A program made the translations under genes and the position numbers. Source: Nonomuraea cypriaca (GTDB lineage Bacteria > Actinomycetota > Actinomycetes > Streptosporangiales > Streptosporangiaceae). From it: a DNA stretch of 43,230 bases. The notes under the pieces are model-generated. The model had not been told where the DNA came from. It searched no databases and saw nothing but the letters and a program-made list of their open reading frames with translations. This document shows positions 10,861 through 18,760 of the stretch, piece by piece. How positions within the stretch are numbered: the first letter of the stretch is position 1; each line of letters begins with the position of its first letter. The stretch lies in contig NZ_JADOGI010000080.1 of the NCBI RefSeq assembly GCF_015645445.1, forward strand, positions 1 through 43,230. Direction: 5' to 3'.

Positions 10861-10907
10861 CACCGGCCCGTGACATCTTTTCGCGACCCTTTGTTCACGG
10901 GCCGGTG
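10861..10907 (+). terminator. 13-bp inverted repeat after the kamA-like gene
   Basis: A perfect 13-bp stem (CACCGGCCCGTGA / TCACGGGCCGGTG) with a 21-nt loop begins 30 nt after the stop codon. There is no T tail; it is likely a terminator or a 3' protective stem. Confidence 0.5.
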
Positions 10908-11207
10908 AGGCGCTGCGCGCCGGCCATCGGCGCGCTTCCACGCGCGTCCGCATCAATAATGCATTTCCCTTTTTGTCTGCCCGCTCAACGCTCTCCCCCT
11001 ACTCGGTAACCGGCCTGCAAACCCCTGCTACATGGGCATTCATGCGCCTGCGGCCGGTCACTCAGAGTGATAGAACAGCTGCGTAGCTCAGCCGTGACGG
11101 CACGCTTCGTGTGGTGCCCATAGCGCGTACGCCACGGCATTCGGGGGTTATCGATTCGCATTTCCACCGCATTTGAGAGCGATCGATCACGAGCCGGGAA
11201 GGCAATC
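10908..11207. other. intergenic stretch before the secreted protein gene
   Basis: About 300 bases with no convincing coding frame. It holds a small TCACT-CAG-AGTGA inverted repeat (11058-11070) followed by TAGAAC, which might be an operator and -10 box, and the RBS GGGAAGG (11196-11202) of the next gene. It does not match the c-di-AMP riboswitch often found before actinobacterial envelope genes. Confidence 0.4.
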
Positions 11208-11867
11208 ATGAATCGAGTAGTCAAGGCGGCGGTCGCCGTCACAGCATTCAGCTTGGCGGCGGCTCTGTCCGTACCAGCTCAAGCGGAAGTTCGATACAAC
11301 GCCGCCAGGTACGACGTCGGAGGCGTCGGCGGGGCACTCAGTCCCATCAGCGGTCTGCTGGGCGGCCTGGTCGGCGGGGGCCTGCTCGGCGGGCTCCTCG
11401 GCGGCGGCAGCAAGGCCAAGGACGGCCAGTCGACGGGCACGCAGATGTCCGAGGCCGAGCAGGACGCGATCTTCGAGAGCCGGGCCCCGTACACCAGTAC
11501 GCCGAACTCGGCCGAGGACGTCACCAACCACGGCGGACCGCTGCCCGAGCTGTCGCCGATCCTCAGTGGGTTCTCGCTCGGCGGGAGCGGACTGACCTCC
11601 TCCCTGCCCCTCCTGTCCGGCGCGGCCCGCATGGCCCAGCCGGCGACGTCGGCGTTCACGGGCTCGCGGGGCGGGTACGCCGCGGAGGACACGACCGTAC
11701 GCGGCGCCATGGGCACGGTGACGGGCACGCTCCAGGGCGCCTCCGTCGACCCGCTCACCCCGATCGTCAAGGGTGCCACCGGCGTCGTGGCGGCCAGTGG
11801 GGCCTCCGGCGTCTACCAGGGCCTGGCGTCCGCGCTCGGCTGGGTCACCACCGGGCTGGTGAGCTAG
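11208..11867 (+). CDS. secreted glycine-rich protein, unknown function
   Basis: A 219-residue exported protein. The signal peptide (basic MNRVVK, hydrophobic core, AQA before E27) is clear. The mature part begins with a glycine/leucine-rich segment (about residues 38-66, GGLVGGGLLGGLLGGG), then a Ser/Thr/Pro-rich middle and a hydrophobic, small-residue C-terminus. I know no family for it; the composition suggests a surface or cell-wall-associated structural protein. RBS GGGAAGG lies 5 nt before the ATG. It is monocistronic. Confidence 0.8.
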   Translation: MNRVVKAAVAVTAFSLAAALSVPAQAEVRYNAARYDVGGVGGALSPISGLLGGLVGGGLLGGLLGGGSKAKDGQSTGTQMSEAEQDAIFESRAPYTSTPNSAEDVTNHGGPLPELSPILSGFSLGGSGLTSSLPLLSGAARMAQPATSAFTGSRGGYAAEDTTVRGAMGTVTGTLQGASVDPLTPIVKGATGVVAASGASGVYQGLASALGWVTTGLVS

Positions 11868-12250
11868 GCGGGAAGCTCCCGTGTTCGCGGGCGTCCCAAG
11901 GTGCCGACGCTCGGGAACCGGCCGTGACGGTCGCGGGGCGGGCTCGTTCGCACGCCCCAGCTGGACACCGCGTCTCGCTGTGATCGGGACGCCGCCGTAA
12001 CCGGCGCCACGTCCCGCTGTGGTCGGGACGCCGTCGTAAGCGGCGCCGCGTCTCGCTGTGGTGGACACCGCCGCACTGATGCGGCAGGCCGACAGGGCGC
12101 TCTCAGGTGCCGAGCGCCCGGGGCACTGGCGCGCGTGGGTGGTGGGCCGCCGCGCAAGCAAGCGGTCTCATGACGGGCCTGGGCGGACGCGCTCGGGCCC
12201 GGGGCTCGCATCGCGCCGCCCTCGCAGGGCAGCGGCGCCGCGAGCACCCC
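11868..12250. other. intergenic stretch with hairpin repeats
   Basis: No convincing gene. It contains a small 5-bp hairpin right after the stop (11869-11881) and a 39-bp tandem repeat (11971-12073, separate entry). Frames reading through the array give 13-residue repeats because 39 is divisible by three, which can mimic a coding region. Confidence 0.5.
11971..12073 (+). repeat. 39-bp tandem repeat, 2.6 copies
   Basis: Copies at 11971-12009, 12010-12048 and 12049-12073 (partial) share CGTCTCGCTGTGGT. Copy 2 contains GTCCCG-N7-CGGGAC, a perfect 6-bp hairpin; copies 1 and 3 hold weaker versions. Copies 1 and 2 differ at about five positions. Confidence 0.85.
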
Positions 12251-12290
12251 CTGCCGGCCCCGCCTCTCTCGGGGCCGGCAGTTTCGCTTT
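12251..12290 (+). terminator. strong intrinsic terminator
   Basis: A perfect 11-bp stem (12251-12261 with 12271-12281) with a 9-nt loop runs into TTTCGCTTT. It reads rightward but lies 384 nt after the nearest rightward stop codon, so either the secreted-protein mRNA has a very long 3' tail or an unrecognised transcript ends here. Confidence 0.75.
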
Positions 12291-12359
12291 CACGGCGGCT
12301 TCTCTTTTACGGCGGTTTCTCTTTATGCGGTTCGCTTTCAGGGCGGTTTTTTCTTTTAC
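12277..12359 (+). repeat. degenerate 17-nt tandem repeat, five copies
   Basis: Units at 12277-12293, 12294-12310, 12311-12327, 12328-12341 (shortened) and 12342-12359 follow the consensus GGCGGTTTCTCTTTTAC. The array starts in the right arm of the terminator stem, so it appears to have grown out of the terminator's T tract. Confidence 0.8.
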
Positions 12360-12510
12360 GGCGGGCCGAGTGGGCCTGCGCCACCCGCCGCACGTGGCCA
12401 TGGCCTCCAGGAAGACGGCCGCTGACCGCCACGTGGCCGGGCGCCGTTACGCCGCGCATCCTTGACCGGCTCGCGGCTGACGTGGGACCCGTGGTCGTCC
12501 CTGAGAAGCG

Positions 12511-12684
12511 TCAGGGGAGCCGGATGCCGGTGCGGCGGGCTATCTGGGCCTGGAGCCTGGCCATCTGCCAGTGCAGCTCCAGGAGTTGCTCAGCGAGCTG
12601 CGTCCTGGGGATCTCGGACACGTCCTCGGTGTCCAGGTGGTCGATCGCGGTCGAAAGCTCTCCCATCGCGCGCCCCCACTCCAT
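12511..12684 (-). CDS. small helical protein of 57 residues
   Basis: A short leftward gene below common length cut-offs. The product starts MEWGRAMGELSTAIDHL and continues with an amphipathic helix rich in Leu, Gln and Arg (about residues 28-50, including AEQLLELHWQMARLQAQI), ending RTGIRLP. The RBS GAGGAA sits 7 nt before the ATG at 12684, and a good promoter lies upstream. A second in-frame ATG at 12666 lacks this RBS. It resembles the helical N-terminus of DUF222/HNH proteins, but I cannot assign a function. It follows the exporter genes on the same strand. Confidence 0.7.
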   Translation of the reverse strand: MEWGRAMGELSTAIDHLDTEDVSEIPRTQLAEQLLELHWQMARLQAQIARRTGIRLP

Positions 12685-12714
12685 CGCCGTTCCTCGGCTC
12701 GAATTGACGTTCGA

Positions 12715-12744
12715 ATACTATCGGAACGGCAGGCTCGCTGTCAG
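12715..12744 (-). promoter_or_regulatory. promoter of the 57-residue gene
   Basis: Reading leftward, CTGACA (12744-12739) and TAGTAT (12720-12715) are separated by 18 bp and match actinobacterial housekeeping -35 and -10 boxes. They lie about 30 bp before the start codon and leave room for a short leader with its RBS. Confidence 0.6.
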
Positions 12745-12835
12745 TCATTCGCCCCTCCGGTCACCCTCGTTTCGCGCATGAAGGAAGCCCGGCCGCGGGC
12801 AGGCGGCCGGGGACGGGAAGGGTGGTGGGCGGGGG

Positions 12836-13702
12836 TCAGCCCTTGTTGTAGGCGGCGAGGACCTGCTTGGGGTCGCCGTCCATCTTGATCTTGCCCTTGT
12901 GCAGCCAGATCACCCGGTTGCAGGTCTCCTCGATGACCCTGAGGTCGTGGGCCACGAGGAAGACCGTGCCGGCCGACTCACGGATCTTGCGGATGCGTTC
13001 CTGGCTCTTCTTGCGGAACTCGCGGTCGCCGGTGGCGAGGGCCTCGTCGATGAGCAGCACGTCGTGGGTCTTGGCGGAGGAGATGGCGAAGCGCAGGCGG
13101 GCGCCCATGCCGGAGGAGTAGGTGGACATGGGCAGCTGGACGAACTCATCGATGCCGGAGAAGTCGACGATCTCCTGGTACTTCTCGCGGACCTCGGACG
13201 GCGTCATGCCCATCGCGTAGCAGCCGAGGACGATGTTGCGCTCGCCGGTCAACTCGCGCATGAGAGCCGCGTTGACGCCGAGCAGCGACGGCTGACCGTC
13301 GGTGTAGACGGCGCCTTTGTGCGGCGGGAGCAGGCCCGCGATGGCCCGCAGCAGCGTCGACTTGCCCGAGCCGTTGCGGCCCACGATGCCGATGGCGTCG
13401 CCGTGGTAGGCCACGAAGGTCACGCCCTTGACGGCGTGGACCTCTTTCATCTGCGGGCGGCCCTGGCGCCTGATGAGGCGTGTGAGGGCGTTGACCGCGT
13501 TGCCCTTCTCCGAACCGGAGGCCGCGCCGTAGACGCGGTAGACGATGTGCAGGTCGTCGACGATGACGGTCGGAGTGCCCGTGGGGACGTCCAGTGGCCG
13601 CTTGCCCTGGGGCTCCGGGTTGGGATGCACTCTCACATCCTTGCCGGTGACGGCGGGCTTCTCGCCCTTCACCTGTGACAGCTCCTTGGTCAGTTCAGCC
13701 AC
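12836..13702 (-). CDS. polysaccharide/teichoic acid export ABC transporter ATPase (TagH/Wzt-like)
   Basis: A 288-residue ATPase subunit. It has Walker A GRNGSGKST, signature YSSGMGARLRF, Walker B VLLIDEAL and the H-loop VAHD. The GVNAALMRELTGERNI region is typical of the TagH/RfbB/Wzt group, which drives export of lipid-linked polymers. About 45 residues precede the ABC core, rich in Lys, Pro and Gly; there is no C-terminal carbohydrate-binding domain. The GTG start at 13702 has GAGGAGAGG 7 nt upstream, and the gene overlaps the permease stop by 8 nt, so the two are co-translated. Polymer identity (teichoic acid, galactan or other) cannot be told, as no glycosyltransferase is near. Confidence 0.9.
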   Translation of the reverse strand: MAELTKELSQVKGEKPAVTGKDVRVHPNPEPQGKRPLDVPTGTPTVIVDDLHIVYRVYGAASGSEKGNAVNALTRLIRRQGRPQMKEVHAVKGVTFVAYHGDAIGIVGRNGSGKSTLLRAIAGLLPPHKGAVYTDGQPSLLGVNAALMRELTGERNIVLGCYAMGMTPSEVREKYQEIVDFSGIDEFVQLPMSTYSSGMGARLRFAISSAKTHDVLLIDEALATGDREFRKKSQERIRKIRESAGTVFLVAHDLRVIEETCNRVIWLHKGKIKMDGDPKQVLAAYNKG

Positions 13703-14630
13703 GCCCGTACCTCTCCTCGGACCGCCAGAAGTACCAGAAGCCGAAGCCGAGTGAGAACACCGCCCAGAATACGCAAGACATCCACACCATCGGCGGCGGG
13801 TGGTGGCCGAACTCCGTGTTGTGGCTCCCGATGAGGATCTCGCGCATCCACTCGATGTACGAGGCCGCCGGGTTGAGGTACATCACGTTGGCCACCCACT
13901 GCGGCAGCGTCGCGGCCTCCACCACCTTGTCCTGGATGGAGAAGAAGACGCCCGAGGCGTAGAGCCAGGTGCGGGTGATGAACGGCAGCAACTGGTTGAG
14001 GTCGCGCATGGTGGCGCCGAGCCGGGCGACCACCAGGCCGGCGCCGATGTTGAACAACGTCTGCAGCAGGAGCACGACCGGGATCATGAGCCAGAACCAG
14101 GTGGGCACCTCCCCGGTGACGACCACCAGGACGAGGAGCACGCTCATGGAGAAGGCGAGCTGCTGGAGCTCCTGGATCGTGTACGCCAGCGGCAGCGACG
14201 CGCGCGGGAAGTGCAGCGCCCTGATGAGAGACAGGTTGCTCGAGATCGACTTCGCGCCCGCGGTGACCGTCCGGTTGGTGAAGGTGAAGATGAACATCCC
14301 GGTCAGCAGGAACGCCGGGTAGTTGTCGATGTCCTTGCCGCCGCCCAGGATGAGGCCGAACATCAGGAAGTAGATGGCGGCGTTGAGCAGGGGAGTCAGC
14401 ACCTGCCACAACTGGCCGAGCGCGGAGCCGGAGTGCTTGGAGACGTTGCGCGAGGTGGCGTACGTCAGGATGAAGTGCCGCCGCTCCCAGAGCTGGCGCA
14501 CGTAGACAGGAAACCTCGGCCGGGCGATGGCACGGCGAAGTCCATATCTCTTGGCGAGCTTGGCCAGCGGCTCCTGCCCGCTTCGGCCGCCCGCCTGGGC
14601 GTCCGCGACAGCGGATTCCGGCTGGCTCAT
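13695..14630 (-). CDS. polysaccharide/teichoic acid export ABC-2 permease (TagG/Wzm-like)
   Basis: A 311-residue ABC-2 membrane subunit. The amphipathic N-terminal region (about residues 40-75) precedes six predicted membrane segments; LGQLWQVLTPLLNAAIYF is the family's first conserved block, and PQWVANVMYLNPAASYIEW, the pre-TM6 motif, occurs late. Together with the ATPase it should move a lipid-linked glycan across the membrane. I start at the ATG at 14630 (MSQPESAV); longer in-frame starts add 35 Arg/Pro-rich residues untypical of the family. The RBS is weak, so the start is less sure than the gene. Confidence 0.88.
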   Translation of the reverse strand: MSQPESAVADAQAGGRSGQEPLAKLAKRYGLRRAIARPRFPVYVRQLWERRHFILTYATSRNVSKHSGSALGQLWQVLTPLLNAAIYFLMFGLILGGGKDIDNYPAFLLTGMFIFTFTNRTVTAGAKSISSNLSLIRALHFPRASLPLAYTIQELQQLAFSMSVLLVLVVVTGEVPTWFWLMIPVVLLLQTLFNIGAGLVVARLGATMRDLNQLLPFITRTWLYASGVFFSIQDKVVEAATLPQWVANVMYLNPAASYIEWMREILIGSHNTEFGHHPPPMVWMSCVFWAVFSLGFGFWYFWRSEERYGRG

Positions 14631-15103
14631 GGCAAGGACTCTATTGGATCCGGGTTGGTGAGATGCCTGCCGCACGGGTCGGCGACAGTCTGTTGGACGA
14701 CGCCTTGCGGCGCCGGGTTCCCAAGACGTCGTCAAGACCTGGTCAACCGTAGCCCAGCCGGGCGGGCGATGGCGGCAGCGGCACGAGCACTCTTGGACGG
14801 GGGGTATTTTTCATCGACTGTTCACGTCCGGGCTCTCCCGGTTGAGGCATGTATGTTCAGTTTGCTACCGACTGTGAGAAATGTCTGTGACGCGGGATAG
14901 GCACACGTGTGACCGAACTGCAACGCGCCAGAGACTCCCTGGTGGCAAGTAGTAAGGGATAGTCGCGATCGACTGGCAGGGCGTCGGCTGGTTTGACCAT
15001 GTCAGCCAAATCCGGGGGGAAACCAGGAACCCCCCGTCAGGCTGCTGACGATCATCGCAGCTCAGCGCTTACGCCCACCTGTAGAGGGAGGAATTCTTTC
15101 ACC
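14631..15103. other. divergent control region between exporter and opp operon
   Basis: About 470 bases without a gene. It contains the palindrome CACACGTGTG (14902-14911), a possible operator, and a set of stem-loops just before oppA (separate entry). Clear -35/-10 pairs could not be assigned. Confidence 0.45.
14986..15050 (+). promoter_or_regulatory. structured oppA leader with three stem-loops
   Basis: Three inverted repeats follow each other: GGCTG/CAGCC (14986-15007), CGGGGGG/CCCCCCG (15013-15036) and CGTCAG-GCTG-CTGACG (15035-15050). The last two share two bases, so they may be mutually exclusive or stack. They end 54 nt before the oppA start. No known riboswitch class is recognised. 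Confidence 0.5.
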
Positions 15104-16741
15104 ATGCGTGTTACTAAGGGCGCACAGATCGTCGCCGGTACCGCGCTGCTCGCCCTCGCGGTTGCCGCGTGTGGCGGCGGTGCCTCGGAAACCGGCGGCA
15201 CTGCCGCGGGCGGTGGAGAGACGCCGGTCCGCATGGAACTCGGTGAGCCGCAGAACCTCTTGGTTCCGTCGAACACCACCGAGTCCGAGGGTTCCGAGAC
15301 GCTTGCCGCTCTGTTCGAGCCTCTCGTCAACTACGACGAGAACAAGAACGCAGTGGAGGCCGCGGCCGAGTCGATCACGAGCGACGACCAGAAGGTCTGG
15401 ACGATCAAGCTCAAGCCCGGTTACACCTGGCACAACGGCGAGCCCCTCATCGCGCAGAACTACGTCGACGCGTGGAACTACGCGGCCAACCAGGAGAACG
15501 CCCAGGGCGCGGGCTACTTCTTCAGCCGCGTCGACGGTTTCGCCGACCTCAACCCGGGCGAGGGCAAGGAAGTCACCGCCGAGGGCATGAAGGGCCTCGA
15601 AGCGCTTGACGACTCGACTCTGCAGGTCACCCTCACAGCGCCGTTCTCGCAGTTCAAGGTCATGCTCGGCTACACCGCGTTCTACCCGCTGCCCAAGGCG
15701 GCCTTCGGCCCCGACGGCAAGGTGACGCAGGAGTACGGCGAGAAGCCCATCGGCCAGGGCCTGTTCAAGATGGACAAGCCCTACCGCAAGGGCACTGACC
15801 AGACCATCGACATGTCGGTGTACGACAAGTACCCCGCCAAGAAGCCGACGGGCTGGACCAAGCTTCAGTTCAAGCTCTACACCAACTCGGACACGGCGTT
15901 CAACGACCTCCAGGCCGACAACCTGGACATCCACGACTCCCTCGGCCCGGCGTCGATCGCGACCGCCAAGTCCACGCTCGGCGAACGTTACCAGGACCAG
16001 CCGGACGCCGGTGTCGGCTACGTCGGCGTTCCGCTCAAGTACAACCCCGAGCTGAACAAGGTCGACGTCCGCAGGGCCATCTCCATGGCCATCGACAGGA
16101 AGACCATCGCCGAGACGGTCTTCTCCGGCACCCGCTCGCCCGCCGACGACTTCATCAACCCGGCCATCGCGGGCTACCGCCAGGGCGCGTGCAAGTCCTG
16201 CACGTACGACCCCGCCGCGGCCAAGAAGCTGTACGAGGAGGCGGGCGGCCCCAAGACCCTCGAGATCGGCTACAACGCCGACGGTCCGCACAAGGAGTGG
16301 ATCGAGGCCATCGCGAACAACCTCAAGGCCAACCTGGGCATCGAGGCCACCGCGAAGCCGTTCGAGAAGTTCGCCAGCATCCTGGACGCCCTGGACGCCA
16401 AGGAGTACAAGGGCCTGTTCCGCATGGGCTGGGCCATCGACTACCCGTCGGCGGAGAACTACCTGTCGCCGATCTTCAGCACGGGTGCCGCCGCGACCGG
16501 CTCCAACTACGGCGGTTACTCCAACAAGGAGTTCGACGACCTGATCGCCAAGGGTGACCAGGCGGAGACGATCGAAGAGGGCCTGAAGTTCTACCAGCAG
16601 GCCGATGACATCCTGCTCGAGGAGTTGCCGTACATTCCGGTGTACTTCTACCGGAACAACTCCGGCTACTCCACGAAGGTCAAGAACGTCAAGATCAACC
16701 TGCTCAACCAGGTTGAGTGGGCCGACGTCGAGAAGGCCTGA
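15104..16741 (+). CDS. oppA: oligopeptide-binding lipoprotein (SBP family 5)
   Basis: A 545-residue solute-binding protein of the OppA/DppA family. The lipoprotein signal peptide (MRVTKGAQIVAGTALLALAV) ends in VAAC with C23 as lipidation site. The mature protein has family 5 marks: LAALFEPLVNYDE, KPGYTWHNGEPL and, near the end, ILLEELPYIPVYFYRNN. It delivers peptides or similar solutes to the OppBC channel; exact substrate is unknown. The ATG at 15104 follows GAGGGAGG; an upstream in-frame ATG at 14993 would put 37 residues before the signal peptide and is rejected. Confidence 0.93.
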   Translation: MRVTKGAQIVAGTALLALAVAACGGGASETGGTAAGGGETPVRMELGEPQNLLVPSNTTESEGSETLAALFEPLVNYDENKNAVEAAAESITSDDQKVWTIKLKPGYTWHNGEPLIAQNYVDAWNYAANQENAQGAGYFFSRVDGFADLNPGEGKEVTAEGMKGLEALDDSTLQVTLTAPFSQFKVMLGYTAFYPLPKAAFGPDGKVTQEYGEKPIGQGLFKMDKPYRKGTDQTIDMSVYDKYPAKKPTGWTKLQFKLYTNSDTAFNDLQADNLDIHDSLGPASIATAKSTLGERYQDQPDAGVGYVGVPLKYNPELNKVDVRRAISMAIDRKTIAETVFSGTRSPADDFINPAIAGYRQGACKSCTYDPAAAKKLYEEAGGPKTLEIGYNADGPHKEWIEAIANNLKANLGIEATAKPFEKFASILDALDAKEYKGLFRMGWAIDYPSAENYLSPIFSTGAAATGSNYGGYSNKEFDDLIAKGDQAETIEEGLKFYQQADDILLEELPYIPVYFYRNNSGYSTKVKNVKINLLNQVEWADVEKA

Positions 16742-16750
16742 CGTTGTTCC

Positions 16751-16779
16751 CAGGGGCGGGCGCGGCGCGCCCGCCCCTG
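16751..16779 (+). promoter_or_regulatory. stem-loop between oppA and oppB
   Basis: A perfect 13-bp GC-only stem (CAGGGGCGGGCGC / GCGCCCGCCCCTG apart from one A-T pair) with a 3-nt loop lies 9 nt after the oppA stop. Such stems after binding-protein genes usually stabilise the upstream mRNA or terminate part of the transcription, giving more binding protein than membrane complex. Confidence 0.65.
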
Positions 16780-16865
16780 CAGGGTTAGCCAGAAGGCAGC
16801 TCATCGGCCACGACCCCCAATGGCCGAGCGTGGAGTTGCCTTTTCGGCATGTACGGGAGGCTTAA

Positions 16866-17810
16866 ATGGGCCGTTACATCATCAGGCGTCTGCTTCAGTC
16901 GATACCTGTGTTGTTGGGTGCCACCCTGCTCATCTTCGCCATCGTCTTCGCGCTGCCTGGTGACCCCATCCAAGCGCTGGCCGGTGACAAGCGAGCGGAT
17001 CCCAACATCGTCGCGATCCTTCGCGAGCAATATCACCTCAACGACCCGCTGCTGCTCCAATACTGGTACTACATCAGCGGGGTCCTCTTCAGAGGCGACT
17101 TCGGCGTCACGTTCTCCGAAGTGCCCGTGACCCAGATCATGCAGGGCAAGTTCCAGGTCACGCTCAATCTGGCGATCGTCGCCCTGATCATCGAGGCGGT
17201 CATCGGCGTCGGCCTCGGCCTCTGGGCGGCGCTGCGCCGCGGCAAGGCGACCGACACCCTGATCCTCGCCTCGACGCTGCTGCTGATCTCGGTGCCGACC
17301 CTGGTGTCCGGTTTCGTGCTGCAGTACATGCTGGGCGTGAAGCTCAAGCAGTGGACCGGACTCGACGTCTTCCCGATCGCGGGCATCTCCAACGGCCTGC
17401 GCAGCTATCTGCTGCCCGGCTTCGTGCTCGCCGGCGTGTCGATCGCGTATCTCACCCGGCTCACCAGAACCAGTCTGGCCGAGACACTACGGGCCGACTT
17501 CATCAGGACGGCCACCGCCAAGGGGCTGTCCCGCCGGCGGGTGGTCGGCAGGCACGGCCTGCGCAACGCGTTGATCCCGCTCATCACGTTCCTGGGCGCC
17601 GACCTGGGCAACCTCATGGGTGGCGCGGTGATCACCGAGAGAATCTTCAACCTGCCCGGCATCGGCAACCAGCTCTTCAACTCGGTGTATCTCAGAGAGC
17701 AGCCCATTGTTGTCGGTATCGTGACAATCCTGGTGCTGATTTACATCCTGGCCAACCTGGCTGTCGACTTGATGTACGCAGTGCTCGACCCGAGGATCCG
17801 CTATGAGTGA
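16866..17810 (+). CDS. oppB: oligopeptide ABC transporter permease OppB
   Basis: A 314-residue binding-protein-dependent transport permease. It has the OppB N-terminus (MGRYIIRRLLQSIPVLLG), ALPGDPIQAL in the first periplasmic region, and the EAA-loop region around AKGLSRRRVVGRHGLRNA that contacts the ATPases. Six membrane segments are expected. RBS GGGAGG lies 5-6 nt before the ATG. It ends inside the start of oppC (8-nt overlap). Confidence 0.95.
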   Translation: MGRYIIRRLLQSIPVLLGATLLIFAIVFALPGDPIQALAGDKRADPNIVAILREQYHLNDPLLLQYWYYISGVLFRGDFGVTFSEVPVTQIMQGKFQVTLNLAIVALIIEAVIGVGLGLWAALRRGKATDTLILASTLLLISVPTLVSGFVLQYMLGVKLKQWTGLDVFPIAGISNGLRSYLLPGFVLAGVSIAYLTRLTRTSLAETLRADFIRTATAKGLSRRRVVGRHGLRNALIPLITFLGADLGNLMGGAVITERIFNLPGIGNQLFNSVYLREQPIVVGIVTILVLIYILANLAVDLMYAVLDPRIRYE

Positions 17811-18747
17811 CATTCGCCCGGGCGGGCCTGCCATCGCCCCCGCGGAAAGCCCGGCCCCACGGCCGCCGGCGAAGACCAAGTCGTCCAAGCCGGCCAGCCT
17901 GTGGACCGACGCCTGGCACGACCTGCGACGTAGGCCCATTTTCATCATCTCCTGCTGCATCATCGCCGTGCTCGTGCTGATGGCGGTCTGGCCCTCGCTG
18001 TTCAGCTCGATCGACCCCGCCGACGCCAGGACCTGCGACCTGAGCACCGCCAGGCAACTCCCCAGCGCCGGTCACCTGTTCGGCCGCGACAACCTGGGCT
18101 GTGACCTCTACGCCCGGACGATCTACGGCGCGGCCAACTCACTGAAGATCGGTATCAGCACCACGATCTTCGCCGCGCTCATCGGCAGCCTGGTGGGCCT
18201 CGTGGCGGGCTACTTCGGCGGCGCCGTCGACAGCGTGGCCTCACGCATCACCGAGATCTTCTTCGCCATCCCCAGCATCCTGGGCGCGCTGCTCATCGGC
18301 TCGACCTTCCGCGGCAGCGGGCTGGGCATCTGGCTGGTCGTCATCGCACTGACCCTGCTGGGCTGGCCGATGACGTTCCGGATCATGCGGGCGGCGGTCA
18401 TCACCGCCAAATCACAGGATTTCGTCGTCGCCGCCCGAGCGCTCGGCGCCGGTCCCTCGCGCATCATGTTCAGGCACCTGCTGCCCAACGCGCTGGCCCC
18501 CGTGATCGTCGTCGCGACGATCAACCTCGGCGGGTTCATCGCGGCCGAGGCGGCGCTGTCGTACCTGGGCGTCGGTGTGCAGCCGCCGGAGATCTCCTGG
18601 GGTCTGATGATCGCGGACGCGCAGGCCAGGTTCCTCGACGCGCCGCTGCCGTTGATCTTCCCGGCCGTGTTCCTGAGCATCACCGTGCTGGCGTTCATCA
18701 TGCTGGGCGACGCCGTGCGCGACGCGCTCGACCCGAAGCTCAGGTAG
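17803..18747 (+). CDS. oppC: oligopeptide ABC transporter permease OppC
   Basis: A 314-residue partner permease. A Pro/Ala/Lys-rich cytoplasmic N-terminus (about 1-45) leads to the first membrane segment (IFIISCCIIAVLVLMAVW). The OppC-specific block HLFGRDNLGCDLYARTIYG and the EAA loop (ARALGAGPSRIMFRHLLPNA) are present. It starts within the end of oppB, reading ATGAGTGAC over the oppB stop, so translation is coupled. Confidence 0.95.
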   Translation: MSDIRPGGPAIAPAESPAPRPPAKTKSSKPASLWTDAWHDLRRRPIFIISCCIIAVLVLMAVWPSLFSSIDPADARTCDLSTARQLPSAGHLFGRDNLGCDLYARTIYGAANSLKIGISTTIFAALIGSLVGLVAGYFGGAVDSVASRITEIFFAIPSILGALLIGSTFRGSGLGIWLVVIALTLLGWPMTFRIMRAAVITAKSQDFVVAARALGAGPSRIMFRHLLPNALAPVIVVATINLGGFIAAEAALSYLGVGVQPPEISWGLMIADAQARFLDAPLPLIFPAVFLSITVLAFIMLGDAVRDALDPKLR

Positions 18748-18760
18748 AAGGGGGGATCAA

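Noticed and set aside
10908..11207. c-di-AMP riboswitch before the secreted protein
   Set aside because: The conserved cores of that class are not visible.
11187..12161. 324-codon leftward frame with 13-residue repeats
   Set aside because: The repeats come from the 39-bp array; the frame overlaps a rightward gene with a clear signal peptide and RBS.
12168..12401. 77-codon leftward Lys/Arg-rich frame
   Set aside because: Its composition derives from the 17-nt pyrimidine repeat and terminator; no RBS was found.
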